DNA of 64,000 nt from Raffaelea ambrosiae (GCA_002778195.1 PCDI01000007.1:1039127-1103126), one strand, 5' to 3'; counted from the first letter of the stretch, positions 24,889-35,527 are shown. The notes: a model not told the origin generated them from the letters alone. Translations and numbers: made by a program.

Positions 24889-27387
24889 CTAACTCAGCAA
24901 CATGTAGACACGGAGCTGCCGGGCTACCTCCCTCCAGGACACGGGGACGTGGTCCCGGTCCCGTCTGTTCCACACTTCGTGAATCACCGACTCGGCGCTC
25001 TCGCCGTTGCGGAAGCCCGCCGCCGCTGGATACCGCAGACAGCCGATCGCGCGACGGCGCCAGCCCGCACCCAGGGCTTCGCACGCCGCGATGAAGCCTG
25101 GCCAGACAATGGTGCCGATGCGTCTGTGCGGATAGGCCTGGCTCTTGATGGCCTGGTGGCACTCCAGACTGGCCAGCACCTTGTGGACGTAGTGCTGCAG
25201 GATCTGGGGGTGGGCGCGGCGGACCTCGCGGAAAAAGTACACCAGCAGGGCATTGTAAAAGGCATTGCGCATGCACTGGGCCATGGCCGCCATGGCGTCG
25301 TCGCCACGCGCATCGGTGTCGGCGGCGCCGTCGGCGCCGTCGACGGACACGTCGGGGGCGGTGTCGAAATCGCTCGCCAGATCGCAGATCACCTGCTCAA
25401 GGCTGTTGGCTTCGGCGACCAGATCCAGATCCAGATCCAGATCCAGATCCTCCTCGGGAAGAGCCACGGGCTGCGCGAAGCGACTGCTGTTTCCGCGGTT
25501 CGGGTGGGGATGACGACAGTGATGATGATGATGATGATGGTGGTGATGGTGGCGGTGGTCTTCCATCTTGCGGAGCAGGGCGTTGGTCCGTCTGAGTATG
25601 TGGAAGAGCTGGCCCGAGTCGCTGTACAGGACGTTGAAGCCGCAGTCGTCGGCCGGGCCCAGCGGCAGCCAGCGGGCATCGGCGACATCCACGGCTGCCT
25701 GTGCGGATGGAGAGGATGCGCTGTCTTTGTTGCCGCCGTCGTCGTCGCTGTGGCCCGTCGGCCTGGATGCGGCCGCCTCGGCTTCCTGGACCAGACGGAC
25801 TTCGCTGGGCAGGATGCCGCGGCTCTCCAGAAGGCGGACGTACTCGCTCGGCGCGTGGCAAAAGGTCGACTGCTCCATGAGGCGCACAAAGGCAAAGATG
25901 TGGTGCAGCTGCCGCACGCGGTCGGGGAAGCCGTGTTTGGCGCGCACGGCGGCGCGGATCAGGACCTCGCACTGCCGGATGTAGAGGCGCGCGTCCCACG
26001 GGTCGCCGCCGATGATGCCCACGCAGACCAGGCTCATCGCCGCCAGCAGCGACTCGGTGTAGTCTTCGTCCGAGGCTGGGGCCGAGGCTGGGGCCGACGC
26101 CGACGACGACGACGACGACTTGGCTGCTAGGTGCTTGCGGAAGGCGGTACGGGCAATGCCGCGGAACTTTTCGGCCTGCGTCTTCCAGTCGTCGACGCTG
26201 TCGGTGGCCATCGTCTGCTGGCAGCCGACGGCGACACCGCCCGCGGCGGCCGCATACAGCGCGCAGAGGTGGTAGCAGGTCAGCGACAAGAGACTGTAGA
26301 GCAGCGACACGCGCGCGAGGCTGGACGCGCCAAAGATGTCCAGCTCGCCGTAGGCGCGCACGGCGGACGGCAGGTGGAGGCTCCGCCAGGGCGCCTTGTC
26401 GTGCGGCAGGGGCATGGCCGACAACGAGTCGATGACCTGGTTCTCGTAGTGGTGCAGCAGGAAGCGCACGTTGGGCGGCAGGTAGGGCGAGCCGGAGGCG
26501 AGCCGCGACGCGTAGAGGGTGGGCGACGGAACACTCTGCGCGGGCGAGAGCGGCTGGGACGGCGGCATGCCATGGCTGGGGGGAGAGGGCCCGCGCGTGT
26601 GCGCACCCAGCCTGCCGCCGGCGTCGAGGGAGACGCTGGCAGCGGCATCGGGACGCGTCTGCTGGATCCAGACGTGGCTGGCGGCCAAAGCAGCAGCAGG
26701 CGCCGGGGGCGGCTCGTCCCGACCACGGGGACAGCCCAGGAGCAGGCCGCCTGCTTCGGCAGCCTCAGAAGCGGGGGGGGACTGGTCTAGAGAGGATGTC
26801 TCGCTGGGACGACGGGGAGACAAGGATGCGTCGTCTCCTGCGCGCCCGCATGAAAATACCGTGTACGGTCCCACCTCGACGTGGAAGGGAACCGAGTCGG
26901 CCGTTTGCTGCTGTTCCGACTTCTGCTCGAGGCGGTCCAACAGAAAGCTGATGTCCGAGCGTTCTGGGGCTGTGTGGAGGTGCCGCAGCAGCTTCTCCGA
27001 TTCCATCAGTCTGTCCTGCTCTGCGGGGGGGGCGGGTGCCTGGTCAGTGCCTTTGCCCACGTTGGGGGGTGATTTTCGGAGACGGATACCTGACAAGTAT
27101 TCGACCCGCGCTCTCTGCCTCCGGTCTTGTCTCAAACAGGCTGCCTGTCCAGCGTTCCTCCCAGCGTTCCTCTCAGCGTTCCTCCCAGACATGTCTTTGC
27201 AATGGGGTGCCCAGGCGGGCAGCCAAGAGAGGATGCCAGCATAGCCGGGACAGCTCTGGTGCAGACGCTGGCAGTTGGCACAAGTGGGCCGCCCCAGGTC
27301 GCACTTGACTCGGCGCGCACGGCATGCCAGACAGCCTGTAAACGTCCGCGACCGGGGTCTGGCACTCTTGGAGGTTGCCTTCGGCAT
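24889..27387 (-). CDS. Zn2Cys6 transcription factor (Fungal_trans_2-like)
   Basis: Nuclear regulator. Exon 1 is 27387-27090 and exon 2 is 27020-24889, separated by a 69-bp stop-free intron (27089-27021; donor GTATCC, branch CACTGAC, acceptor CGCAG); sum checked, 809 aa. The zinc cluster uses Cys 19, 22, 29, 36, 39 and 46 (CLACRARRVKC then C-x6-C-x2-C-x6-C). The regulatory part contains FLLHHYENQVIDSLSAMPL, LARVSLLYSLLSLTCYHLC, SLLAAMSLVCVGIIGGDPWD, and a C-terminal module IVWPGFIAACEALGAGWRRR with final SWREVARQLRVYMLLS. Poly-His and (DL)n runs come from GATGAT and CAGATC triplet/hexamer repeats near 25410-25560. Architecture and C-terminal module match the regulator at 3.8-6.9 kb. Whether it controls the convergent alcohol oxidase is unknown. 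Confidence 0.88.
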   Translation of the reverse strand: MPKATSKSARPRSRTFTGCLACRARRVKCDLGRPTCANCQRLHQSCPGYAGILSWLPAWAPHCKDMSGRNAERNAGRNAGQAACLRQDRRQRARVEYLSGIRLRKSPPNVGKGTDQAPAPPAEQDRLMESEKLLRHLHTAPERSDISFLLDRLEQKSEQQQTADSVPFHVEVGPYTVFSCGRAGDDASLSPRRPSETSSLDQSPPASEAAEAGGLLLGCPRGRDEPPPAPAAALAASHVWIQQTRPDAAASVSLDAGGRLGAHTRGPSPPSHGMPPSQPLSPAQSVPSPTLYASRLASGSPYLPPNVRFLLHHYENQVIDSLSAMPLPHDKAPWRSLHLPSAVRAYGELDIFGASSLARVSLLYSLLSLTCYHLCALYAAAAGGVAVGCQQTMATDSVDDWKTQAEKFRGIARTAFRKHLAAKSSSSSSASAPASAPASDEDYTESLLAAMSLVCVGIIGGDPWDARLYIRQCEVLIRAAVRAKHGFPDRVRQLHHIFAFVRLMEQSTFCHAPSEYVRLLESRGILPSEVRLVQEAEAAASRPTGHSDDDGGNKDSASSPSAQAAVDVADARWLPLGPADDCGFNVLYSDSGQLFHILRRTNALLRKMEDHRHHHHHHHHHHHCRHPHPNRGNSSRFAQPVALPEEDLDLDLDLDLVAEANSLEQVICDLASDFDTAPDVSVDGADGAADTDARGDDAMAAMAQCMRNAFYNALLVYFFREVRRAHPQILQHYVHKVLASLECHQAIKSQAYPHRRIGTIVWPGFIAACEALGAGWRRRAIGCLRYPAAAGFRNGESAESVIHEVWNRRDRDHVPVSWREVARQLRVYMLLS

Positions 27388-27851
27388 GCTTGGTGGGCAC
27401 GGACGGATTGAGCCAGCGAAGCTGCTGCGGGAAAGAGGAAAAGGCGGGCAGCTGCAGTTAGTGAGGAGGCGGTTGAAATGGGCACGTCTCGCCGAGCATT
27501 ATCAGCGCGTGAGACCATTTGGATGCTGATGGCGGGTTCAGATAAGGGGGAGGGGGAGCAGGGAGCCGCTGATAGCATTGGTCGGGGAAGGCTTGATAAC
27601 GGGGATTGTGTCGGAGTGCAACCTCGGCTAGACTTGCCTAGACTATGGTGTCTTTGGTATCTTTTCTGTACGAGTAGTAGGATCCAAGACGTCGACTCTT
27701 TGTTTGATGTACTTTACGGATAGTATGCTGCTAATGTTATGCTGCGTTTGATTTTCGCTTTTATTTATTTTCTCAATTTTATATTTTATATTTGATATTC
27801 AATATTTGGTTTATTCTTGTTTCCATTTTTTCCGAACGGCATGCCATGTCT
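27388..27851. other. Intergenic, regulator promoter side
   Basis: Upstream of the Zn2Cys6 regulator and downstream of the cupin gene. Nothing gene-like. Around 27725-27825 it becomes strongly AT-rich (TTTATTTATTTTCTC then TATTTTATATTTGATATT-like runs), unlike the rest of the window. Confidence 0.5.
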
Positions 27852-28226
27852 TCACCACCCATCGTCTAAGACAGTCAGGCCCTCGTATCCTTGCTTTACA
27901 ACTTCGGTATCGACAAAAAATACGACCATCGCCTTGGCCCTTTCTGTCCGACTGTTGTTCTCTCCAGCCGTGTGATGGCAGCCAGGCTGCTCGATGAAGC
28001 TCTCTCCTGCTTCGTATACCCTTGGAGGGTTGCCGTTCATGCCGCTCAAAATGTGTCCCTCAACGACGTACGCCACGACCGTAGCATCCCCGTGACGATG
28101 AGGAGGAGTAAATCCATTTGGGGGGTAGTCGAGTTCGAGAGAAACAATGGACTTTCCAGGTGTGCTCTTGAGTTCATAGTCGTAGAGTACTCGGACGATC
28201 TCTCGTGGCCGATTTCTGTGGGACAC
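27852..28226 (-). CDS. Small cupin-domain protein
   Basis: About 120 aa of a single cupin barrel, a fold used by small metal-dependent dioxygenases, isomerases and stress proteins. Visible motifs: PGKSIVSLELDYPPNGFTPP followed by HRHG (motif 1 metal ligands), AYVVEGHILSGMNG, YEAGESFIEQPGCHHTAGE (motif 2), and a C-terminal AMVVFFVDTEVVKQGYEGL. Full length and stop are clear. The 5' end is not: the open frame begins at a GTG and no ATG lies upstream in frame near the domain. A CCCACAG acceptor after TACTAAC (about 28219-28245) suggests a short first exon further upstream (28250-28330) that I could not place. Function cannot be told beyond the fold. Confidence 0.72.
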   Translation of the reverse strand: MSHRNRPREIVRVLYDYELKSTPGKSIVSLELDYPPNGFTPPHRHGDATVVAYVVEGHILSGMNGNPPRVYEAGESFIEQPGCHHTAGENNSRTERAKAMVVFFVDTEVVKQGYEGLTVLDDGW

Positions 28227-28987
28227 GTTGAGTTAGTACATTGGATTCATGAAAAGAGTCAGGTGGAAATAGACTGGGCATGTAGTGAGTGCATGACACG
28301 GAACCGAACACGAGCCCCATGTGAATCCAGGAGCACGGAAGGCCGTCCTTTTCACATGGCGTAGAAAGCGCGCAGAGGTGTCTGTGCAGATACACTGCCG
28401 CACGGAAATGAAAAAGACTCCGTTCTTATTGCTCTGCCCAACACAGCATATCTGGGGCGAAGTCGCAGGAGCTGTACCATACACACACTGTGCCCATAGT
28501 CTCGAGAGATGCAAGAATATCTTCGTCATGGCTTGGTTGGCCGCCCTTCGAGCCCAGTCTCTCCTGACCCTCGCCACCGGAGAGACGGGGAACGTCAGTG
28601 GACTGAGGGTGCGTGCCCCCTGTGATTCCCGGTAGCACATGGCGTGCAATCATCTGAATCCCCCGCACGTTCCTCGCGTGTGGGGAATCCTGAAAGTCGG
28701 GTACTCGGGTACCCAATGAATACCCAGTGGATACTCGGTCCTCACCTCGCCAGGGCCGGTGATCGTGTCGACTGCTTGCCTGGTTAGGCTATCCTTCACG
28801 AATGGGAGGGGTTGTGTCGATCATGGACTGGTTGGTACACAGAGCACAAAAAGAGAAAGGTGGTATAAATGTTTGAGGTCAACTCGGTACACGGTAGACG
28901 CCTGATCGAGACTGCAATGCAAAGATTCCTCTTCTTGTGCCGTTGTTTCACTGCAAATTCACCCCTGCGCCTCAACAACGCATCAAC
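28227..28987. other. Divergent intergenic region
   Basis: Probably holds the missing first exon and promoter of the cupin gene and the promoter of the broken flavoprotein gene. GTACTCGGGTACC-like inverted and direct repeats of GGTACTC/ATACCCAGTGGATACTC occur at about 28695-28740. No other gene seen. Confidence 0.45.
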
Positions 28988-29952
28988 ATGCCAGGCACGA
29001 TTGTCATTGTCGGGGCCGGCTTTGCTGGTGTCTGGTCCGCTCTCTCGGCCCGGCGTCTCATCACCCGCACAAGCAAAGAAAAGGGCGAAATTGACGTCGA
29101 GGTGCTTGTCATTGCGCTCCAGACTCTACGAGGCCCACGCGGCCGGCATGGGTTGTCCGCTGGGCGATCTCTTCGACTCTGCGGGCATCCAGTTCTTGCC
29201 GGGCACTGTCGAAACCATCCAAATCGAGGCACACACCGTCCTGGTGCGGACCCCATCCGGCGGCGCGTACACTTTGCCATGCGATCGCCTTGTCCTCACC
29301 GCTGACAGCGCCGTCGTGCGGCCCCGGAGCGTCACGGGGCTGGCTTCACCGGGATCGAGCTTGGATCACGATCAAACGCCGATCGGCTGTCACGGCTGTC
29401 GATCCGGCCCAGGGCGTCACGCTCGCATCTGGCGAGCACATCGAGACGATGACGGCCATCTGGACGGCAGGCATGCGCGCGACGCCTTTGACAGCGCAGA
29501 TCCCCGGGCCCAAGGACGCACGTCCCCGTCTTCACGTTGATCGCAACCTCCGGGTTCCGGCTAGCGAGCATGTGCTTGCCACAGGCGACGTAGCCTATGC
29601 GCTGGCCGACACACAAGGCCACCACGCCTCGATGTCCTGCCAGCGTGCCGTCGTGCTCGGTCGCGTGTCGGGCCACCATGCTGCGGCAGACTTGCTCGGC
29701 GAACCAGAGGTGGCCTATTCGCAGGCTTCTTACGTTTGCTGTCTGGACCTCGGGGCTTGGGGCGCTGTGGTTTCCGTGGGCTGGGAGAGAGGTGTGGAGA
29801 TGACGGGGGACCGGGCCAAGCGAGGCAAGATGTACGTCAACCAGCAGGAGATCTACCCCCCCGGAACGGCGGACGAGGCCATGCTGGCGGCCAATCATGT
29901 CACCCCAGACGCGGATGAGATAGCCAGGAATATTCTGGCTGCCATCGCCTAG
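28988..29952 (+). pseudogene. Broken AIF-like FAD/NAD(P)H oxidoreductase
   Basis: Remnant of a fungal AIF/NDH-2-like flavoprotein. Recognisable pieces occur in order but in different frames. 28988-29116 gives MPGTIVIVGAGFAGVWSALS (FAD-binding GxGxxG) to EVLVIA. 29118-about 29338 gives SRLYEAHAAGMGCPLGDLF to LVLTADSAVVRP. 29336-29362 gives GAGFTGIEL (the second, NAD-binding glycine motif). About 29383-29952 gives SAVTAVDPAQGVTLASGEHI, ETMTAIWTAGMRATPL and LATGDVAYALADTQGHH to the stop. All three frames are used, and no GT-AG intron explains the jumps. Compared with the roughly 400-residue family, about 100 residues are missing at the three junctions, including most of the NAD-binding domain. 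This indicates out-of-frame deletions rather than a single sequencing error. Confidence 0.8.
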
Positions 29953-30178
29953 GTTGGAGAACATGTGCCAGTTTTTTCAACGAGAAGTTGGGAGTAGACA
30001 GGATGCCTCCTGTCCGATACAAGAACGATGAGTATGGAAAGCATAGCGATTCCTGAAACCTATCTAATTTTTTGCTAGCTTGAATATCAAACGGTGACGT
30101 TGGATGTGTATAGTGCTACAGCGGCAAAAAGAACACGGAAGAAAAAAAGAAAAGAAAAAAAGAAGAGCCCCAAATGCA

Positions 30179-31383
30179 TTACAAAAAGTACAGGGAAGCC
30201 ATGAAAACAGCCAGGCCGGGAAGGAAGGACATGGTGGGCAGAGTCGAGCTGCCCGCGGAGATGTTCACGGCCGAGGAGGAGGTGCTGGCACTGCTCGCGC
30301 CGGTCGAGGTGGCGTTGCTCGAGCCGGTGCTGGTAGAGTTGCTGGAGGAAGCGCTGTTGGACGTGCTGCCGCTGGACACGGACGTGCTGCCCGCGCTGCT
30401 GCTGGAGGTGGTGCTGCTGCTGCTGCTGCTGGAGCTGCTGCTCGAGGTCGTATCGTTTGACGCATCGATGGTGATGCTGGTGTAGTCGCCGGTCTTGTCG
30501 CTGTAGGTGTACGACGACGCCGGGTTGGCGTTGTAGATGGAGACGCTCTCGACGGTCATGGTGAAGGGCGCGTCGTCGTAGTCGGTCTCGCCGCCGGCCC
30601 ACTCGATGGTGCCCTCGGCGTTGTCCGGGTCGCCGCCGGCCCAGATGCCGAGCTTCAGGCGCATGGGGGTCTGGGGGAAGTTGGTGCCGTCGACGGCATC
30701 GGCGTACGCCAGCGTGCGCACGACGGCGCCGTCCACGTACCAGACGATGGCCTCGGCGCTCCAGTCGATGGTGTAGTTGTGCGAGGTGGTCTGGGCGCTG
30801 TCGGTCAGGTTGGTGTAGCCGCCGCGGTCGTACGCGGTGGTGTTGCCCTTGCCAAAGTAGTCGGTCTGCACCTGGTCGGCCACGCCGCCGAGCCACTCCC
30901 AGTCGATCTCGTCCAGGTCGTCCGACTCGAGCACCACGCTGCTCACGATGCCCGTGCCGGCGGCGGTCTTGAGGTGCACCTCGGCGCGGCCGAAGAAAAA
31001 GTAAAACGCGGTCTGGATGGTCGGCGCGTCGCCCTGCTCCTTGATGATGAACTCGGCCCCCGACGAGGTGTACGAGACCGAGCCGGCCTCGACCGTCCAC
31101 GAGTCGTTGTCGGCGCCCTGGGTGAAGTCCACGCTGTAGGTGCTGGACGACAGTCCCGTGTCGGGATCGCAGGTCGCTGTGGAAAAGAGACAATAGGGTT
31201 AGTATGGGATCTTTTTTTTTTCTTTTTTTTCGGTACCCGTGTTGTCTGCCGTGCCAAGCCCGTTCGCCCCCGTTCGCCGTGCTTACTGTTCGTAGGGTTG
31301 CAGTCCGTGGTGGTCTGGGCGAGAGCCGCCGTAGCTACGAGGAGAGCCGTAGCGAGAGATTTCTTAACGAGAGACATCGCCAT
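30179..31383 (-). CDS. GH16 Crh-type cell-wall transglycosidase, GPI-anchored
   Basis: Cell-surface enzyme that cross-links chitin to beta-glucan. Exon 1 is 31383-31287 and exon 2 is 31176-30179 (110-bp intron); sum checked, 364 aa. It has an N-terminal signal peptide (MAMSLVKKSLATALLVATAA), then CDPDTGLSSSTYSVDFTQG and FYFFFGRAEVHLKTAAGTGI. The catalytic box is DEIDWEWLGG, with E122 as nucleophile and E126 as acid/base around D124. It continues with HNYTIDWSAEAIVWYVDG and TPMRLKLGIWAGGDPDN. The last roughly 110 residues are a Ser/Thr-rich stalk ending in a hydrophobic tail (FLPGLAVFMASLYFL), the usual GPI-attachment layout. The Ser tract is encoded by a CTG/CAG-rich repeat (about 30300-30450) that may vary in length. 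Confidence 0.92.
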
Positions 31384-33774
31384 GGCGGACGAGGGAGGAA
31401 AAGTAAAAGAAGAAGAAAAAAATGCGAATGAGATTGTGTGCTAGCTATGCAGAAGAACGGAAAACGAATGGGGGTTTTTTTTTTGTGAAATGAGAGAAGA
31501 CAAACAAATGAGAACAAACAGAAACCACGAAACAAATAGAAATAAATAGAGACGAGAAGGCTTTTCCGGTGGACGAACAAGATGGTCTCGGATCTTATAC
31601 GAACTTGGTGCCGCGTTGCTCCCTCCCACTTCAGCCCACCAACTCCATAATTGTGTTCAGGCTAGAACATCCCCGGCCCCCTTTTCGTTGACGCTGTCGA
31701 CTCCTCATCCCGTGAGTGGTGAAGGTACCGTGGTGAAGGTACCGTGGTGAAGGACTCGCCGCCCAAGGGGTGTGTTGTGGCCGAACTTGGGAAGTGGAGC
31801 TGGATTCGTGGCCCTGTGGGGAATGGCTGTTTTATATACGGGTAGGGAGACGCATACGCAGACGAAAGCCACTTCTTACGCGGCCCCTAGTAACGCTGTG
31901 GGTAAGGTCGCATGGCCCGACGGCAACGCCATTCGTCGTTTATAAATACACTAAGAGGTGCGACGGCTGTCCCAGTTTCCACTCTGCGCATTACGCAGTC
32001 TTTTGCTCTGGGCCGGGCAGGTTTGCGAGGGGAAGGCGTGTTGCTCCGGGTGACATGGCGACCACTCTGGGTTGGGGCTACGAGCGTCGTTGAGAAGTAT
32101 TCAGTTCCCGGCGCTCGAAGGCCTCCAAGCTACGACTGCACACAGCACGAGATCCAAGCCCATGGCCGCTTTGCACTTGCATGCCGTCCTGCCCGGATTT
32201 CGGTCCGACGGCCATCTCGAGGAAGATCGATGGTAGCAGCAAAAACCACCAAAGCATATACGACCAGCCCACGCTCAAGCTGGGGACGGTCTTGTCAATC
32301 GTGGAAAACAAGAAGCGCGTAAACGGTTTCGTGGAAACGGCTGGGCTGTCGAGAGAGTGTGTGCTAGCTCGGTATACGGATGTCCGCCTCCGGCAGGTAC
32401 GGGCACACCACCCAGGACTGGGGCGAGATGGCCTCAGTGACGGTCAAGTTGACTAGACAATGGCTGCGAAGAGGGGCGTCAGGAGGACGCCGGAGTGGCG
32501 AGTTCAGGAGACGTCTCTGTAGACAGCATTGCTCCTGTCCCGGGAGGCGCATTGACTATACGGACAAAGTTGGAAATTGTATTGGTTGAAGAAATGCGTG
32601 TTTGTTTCTATTTCCTATATGTACTTGCATGTCCTGTGCTATTCCCCCCCTCCACGAACCAGCGGTTATGGCGTTGACACCACACTACTTCATCTTTGGG
32701 CTCAACTGTCCTTTGTTGTCATCTCATTTCGGTATCTGCATACGCAATCCTTCGCTAAGAAAAGATGCCACCCAGCCAGGTCTCTGGCTTTGCCGACAGC
32801 ACTGCCACCCGCGGATCTTAGGCGTTTAGCGTCTATGATATGCTATGACAGTGGCCGATAACTCAGGTCAGAGCAACTGGACGGGCGTCTGCACACAATC
32901 TCTGGGGTGTGTACGGTGTATTGCCCAAAGTAGATCTGTGAAGCCGTCGTAGAGGCCAAGCTTTTGTCAGAAGCTTGGGGGGGACCAGGATTCTTAGCCA
33001 CGTGAAATCCGGAATTCTCCACCAAAGTAGATCACCAGTTTTCAACTCCCATTTACCGACCAGTGCCCTATTTTTGGCAGCTTGCCTATTCTTGACTGTA
33101 TCCTGTATTGTTGCCGGTGAAGAGGCTTTACGACAACCGAAAAGAACGACGACCGCCCAGCCGGCTACCCAGCCATGCTAGACTCGGAAAGTGGAAGCAT
33201 TCACTGGCGAACTTACTATTGGACGCATTCTTCCAGTACGACTACACTGGCAAAGCCAGTAGGGAGACTCCATGGCTGGAAAGCTCTCACGACACCAGGG
33301 GCTCTAGACATCGCGAGAACCTTGTTCAGTTGGCCACAGAAGTATGCAACATGGATTCCCCTGCACTGCCACGTCCGCTTCGTGGCCGTTTCGATCTCCG
33401 TCGAGATGGCTTGGCATGCCAAAACGAGCATGGTCCGCTATGGGTCGTCCGATGGCATCGCCCCTGCCTGACTACAACCCTGCTTTCTCCGGCTTTTTGA
33501 TAGGCGGGAAATCCCCGTATATACCACTGAGAATGTGGTGGAAGTTCACCCGTGGCTGATGTGCACTTGGACGTTTCTGCAACGCGCTCCTCTTGGGCTC
33601 TCCTTGTCCGACGATCATCCAACCAGGACGCTACACTAGGCGGTATTGACGTGCGCGCTCTGGCGTCTCCGAGTCTGTCCGGGGATGCGCTTCAGGCGAC
33701 CTCTTGCCGTGGGTGTCGTCGCCAAGAGCAGAGTGCCTATTGCTCCATGCCTCCGACGTCGATGTCGACCCTAG
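31384..33774. other. 2.4-kb gap, no supported gene
   Basis: Upstream of the GH16 gene and upstream of the C2H2 regulator. It contains a 14-bp tandem repeat (GGTGAAGGTACCGT, 2.6 copies, 31718-31752) and scattered ORFs of 60-130 codons without family motifs. The 5' exon or exons of the C2H2 regulator should lie in its right part (about 33340-33770) but could not be fixed. Confidence 0.45.
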
Positions 33775-35248
33775 CATGCTCTGTCACCAGCCGTTCTCGC
33801 GTGCCGGCCACCTGAGGCGGCACGAGCAGGCACACTTCCAAGGCCAGTCGTTTCCGTGTCTCTACTGCGGCAAGGCCTTCTCGAGAAAGTGATCCCCTCC
33901 CTACTCTTTTTCTTTGTGTGTGTGTGTGTGTGTGTTCTTCTGTTTCCACACGTTTGCTCACACGCGTAGAGATGCGGCCAAAAGACACGAGGCATCGCAC
34001 GACGAAGCCGCCCGAGCCCGGCGCGCCCTTTCGTCCGGCTTCTTCGACACCCCGGGTGCCGGCCCAGTCGGCGCCAGCGGAGCCATGGGAACCAATTCGT
34101 ACGCATTCTCGACGGCCATGGCCTCCACTACGAGTGACCCGTTCCACGACCCACGCGGGATCAACTGGCTGCCGTTTGATGCCTCTCTGCCCGACAGCCT
34201 CGACCTGCCGGGGTTGGATGCCACGTCCGTGTCCCGTCTGGGTCCCATTGTGTTTCCGCCTGATCCTCTATCCGGGGGAGCATCGGGAGACACGGGAGGT
34301 CTCGTCGACCGTGTGTCTCCTGCGACCCACAACGAATTCCCGTCGCTCTACAACCGCCTGTCCAGCTTTGTCGTGTCCACGACCACGAGCCTCCTGGGCT
34401 TGCCCAGCACGACGACTGGCGCATCCTATGAGACGCCGCCGCCCCAATGGGTCCACGCTCTCCACGCGAAACCCGTCCCATGCGCGGCCAAGGCCGGGCT
34501 CGAGATTCCCGCCACGGTGCTGAAGGAAGGCCGTGCGCATGTCCTGCCACGGCTGCAGCAACAGGGTCCGCGAGATCCGTCCAGTCCGGCGACCTATGCC
34601 CTGGCCGTGGACGGTCTGGTCCTCGAGAACGAAGCATTGCGCCTGTTCGTCAATACATGCATGCACACGTTCTCGGCCGCACACCCCTTCTTGGATGTCT
34701 CTCTGTTCTGTGCCCATGTCCAAGCCCGGGCTCTGGTGACCGTTGGCCTGTGCCACAGCGCCGAGTATGCCGCGATAAGTGCCGGGTTGGACGCCGCCAG
34801 CATACGGAACAACCTCTGCCTCCGGCTGCGTCTTCTGGACGAGGACGACGGGCGCACTGGGATGGTCAAGGAGGGACAGGGTGCCGCAGGAGCCTGGCGT
34901 GCGTGGCGATTCCGCGAGTCGCGTCGGAGAACGGGGCTCTTCATTTGGGTGAGGAATTTCCGTCTCGTTGTTCCCTTTCCTTTTATTCATTTTGCCGTGT
35001 TTCTTGTTTCCTTGCTTTCTGGTCTATCTAACGTCTCCCAGCTTCTGGATTGCTCGCTAGCCGTTGCAACACAAGTACCAGCGCGGTTTTTTGCCACGCC
35101 GCTGAATCTTTGCCTTCCTTGTGCGGACAAGCTGTGGCAAGCTACGACGACGACGATCGGGCCCCCGGAATACAAAGACCGTCCGCCGCCGTCGTCCCCC
35201 GCCGTCCGCCCCCGCCGTCCGCCCCCGGTACACCCAGTGGCGCAATAG
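33775..35248 (+). CDS. C2H2/Fungal_trans regulator, 5' end missing, 3' end short
   Basis: Transcription factor with two C2H2 fingers and a Fungal_trans region. Placed exons: 33775-33888, 33970-34948 and 35042-35248. The acceptor CCTAG leaves a C that would complete a Cys codon, giving C-ML-CHQPFSRAGHLRRHEQAH. Splicing at 33889-33969 completes the second finger, CLYCGKAFSRKDAAKRHEASH. The third exon joins as TGLFIW-LLDCSLAVATQVPAR and reaches LNLCLPCADKLWQA, the family's PLPC..LW position. It then runs into Pro-rich low complexity and stops, where relatives continue for hundreds of residues. No convincing first exon was found. A (GT)n run sits in the first placed intron. Either this is a decayed gene, or the ends use exons I could not place. 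Confidence 0.6.
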
Positions 35249-35527
35249 CGTCTGCGACGCCCTCCCCTCGACGGGCTGCACTGGGACGCCCTGGGCACGT
35301 CGGACCAGGCGGGGGGGGGCCACGAGGGACCGCTCTTCTTGCCGCCCACGACCAGCAGTCTCTCGAGGCGGTGTTGTCCACGTAGATCACATACCATGGC
35401 CACGTGATGCGTTGTGCCTTTTTGTGTATAGGTACTAGGGACTACAGAGGTACACAGTTGCCTATGGCTGGCAGTCACATGGTTGCGCGTTTGGTTCCGT
35501 CCACACCCTCCGTTCCCACCCCCCCCC

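Noticed and set aside
25380..25560. Separate repeat element in the second Zn2Cys6 regulator
   Set aside because: The CAGATC and GATGAT repeats are in frame and encode Asp-Leu and His runs within the protein, so they are coding low complexity.
28937..29305. Intact small FAD protein from the first reading frame of the AIF-like locus
   Set aside because: Only the first roughly 43 residues match the family; the rest is out of frame with the following conserved segments.
31384..33774. Transposon remnant
   Set aside because: No terminal repeats, target-site duplication, or transposase or reverse-transcriptase motifs could be seen on either strand.
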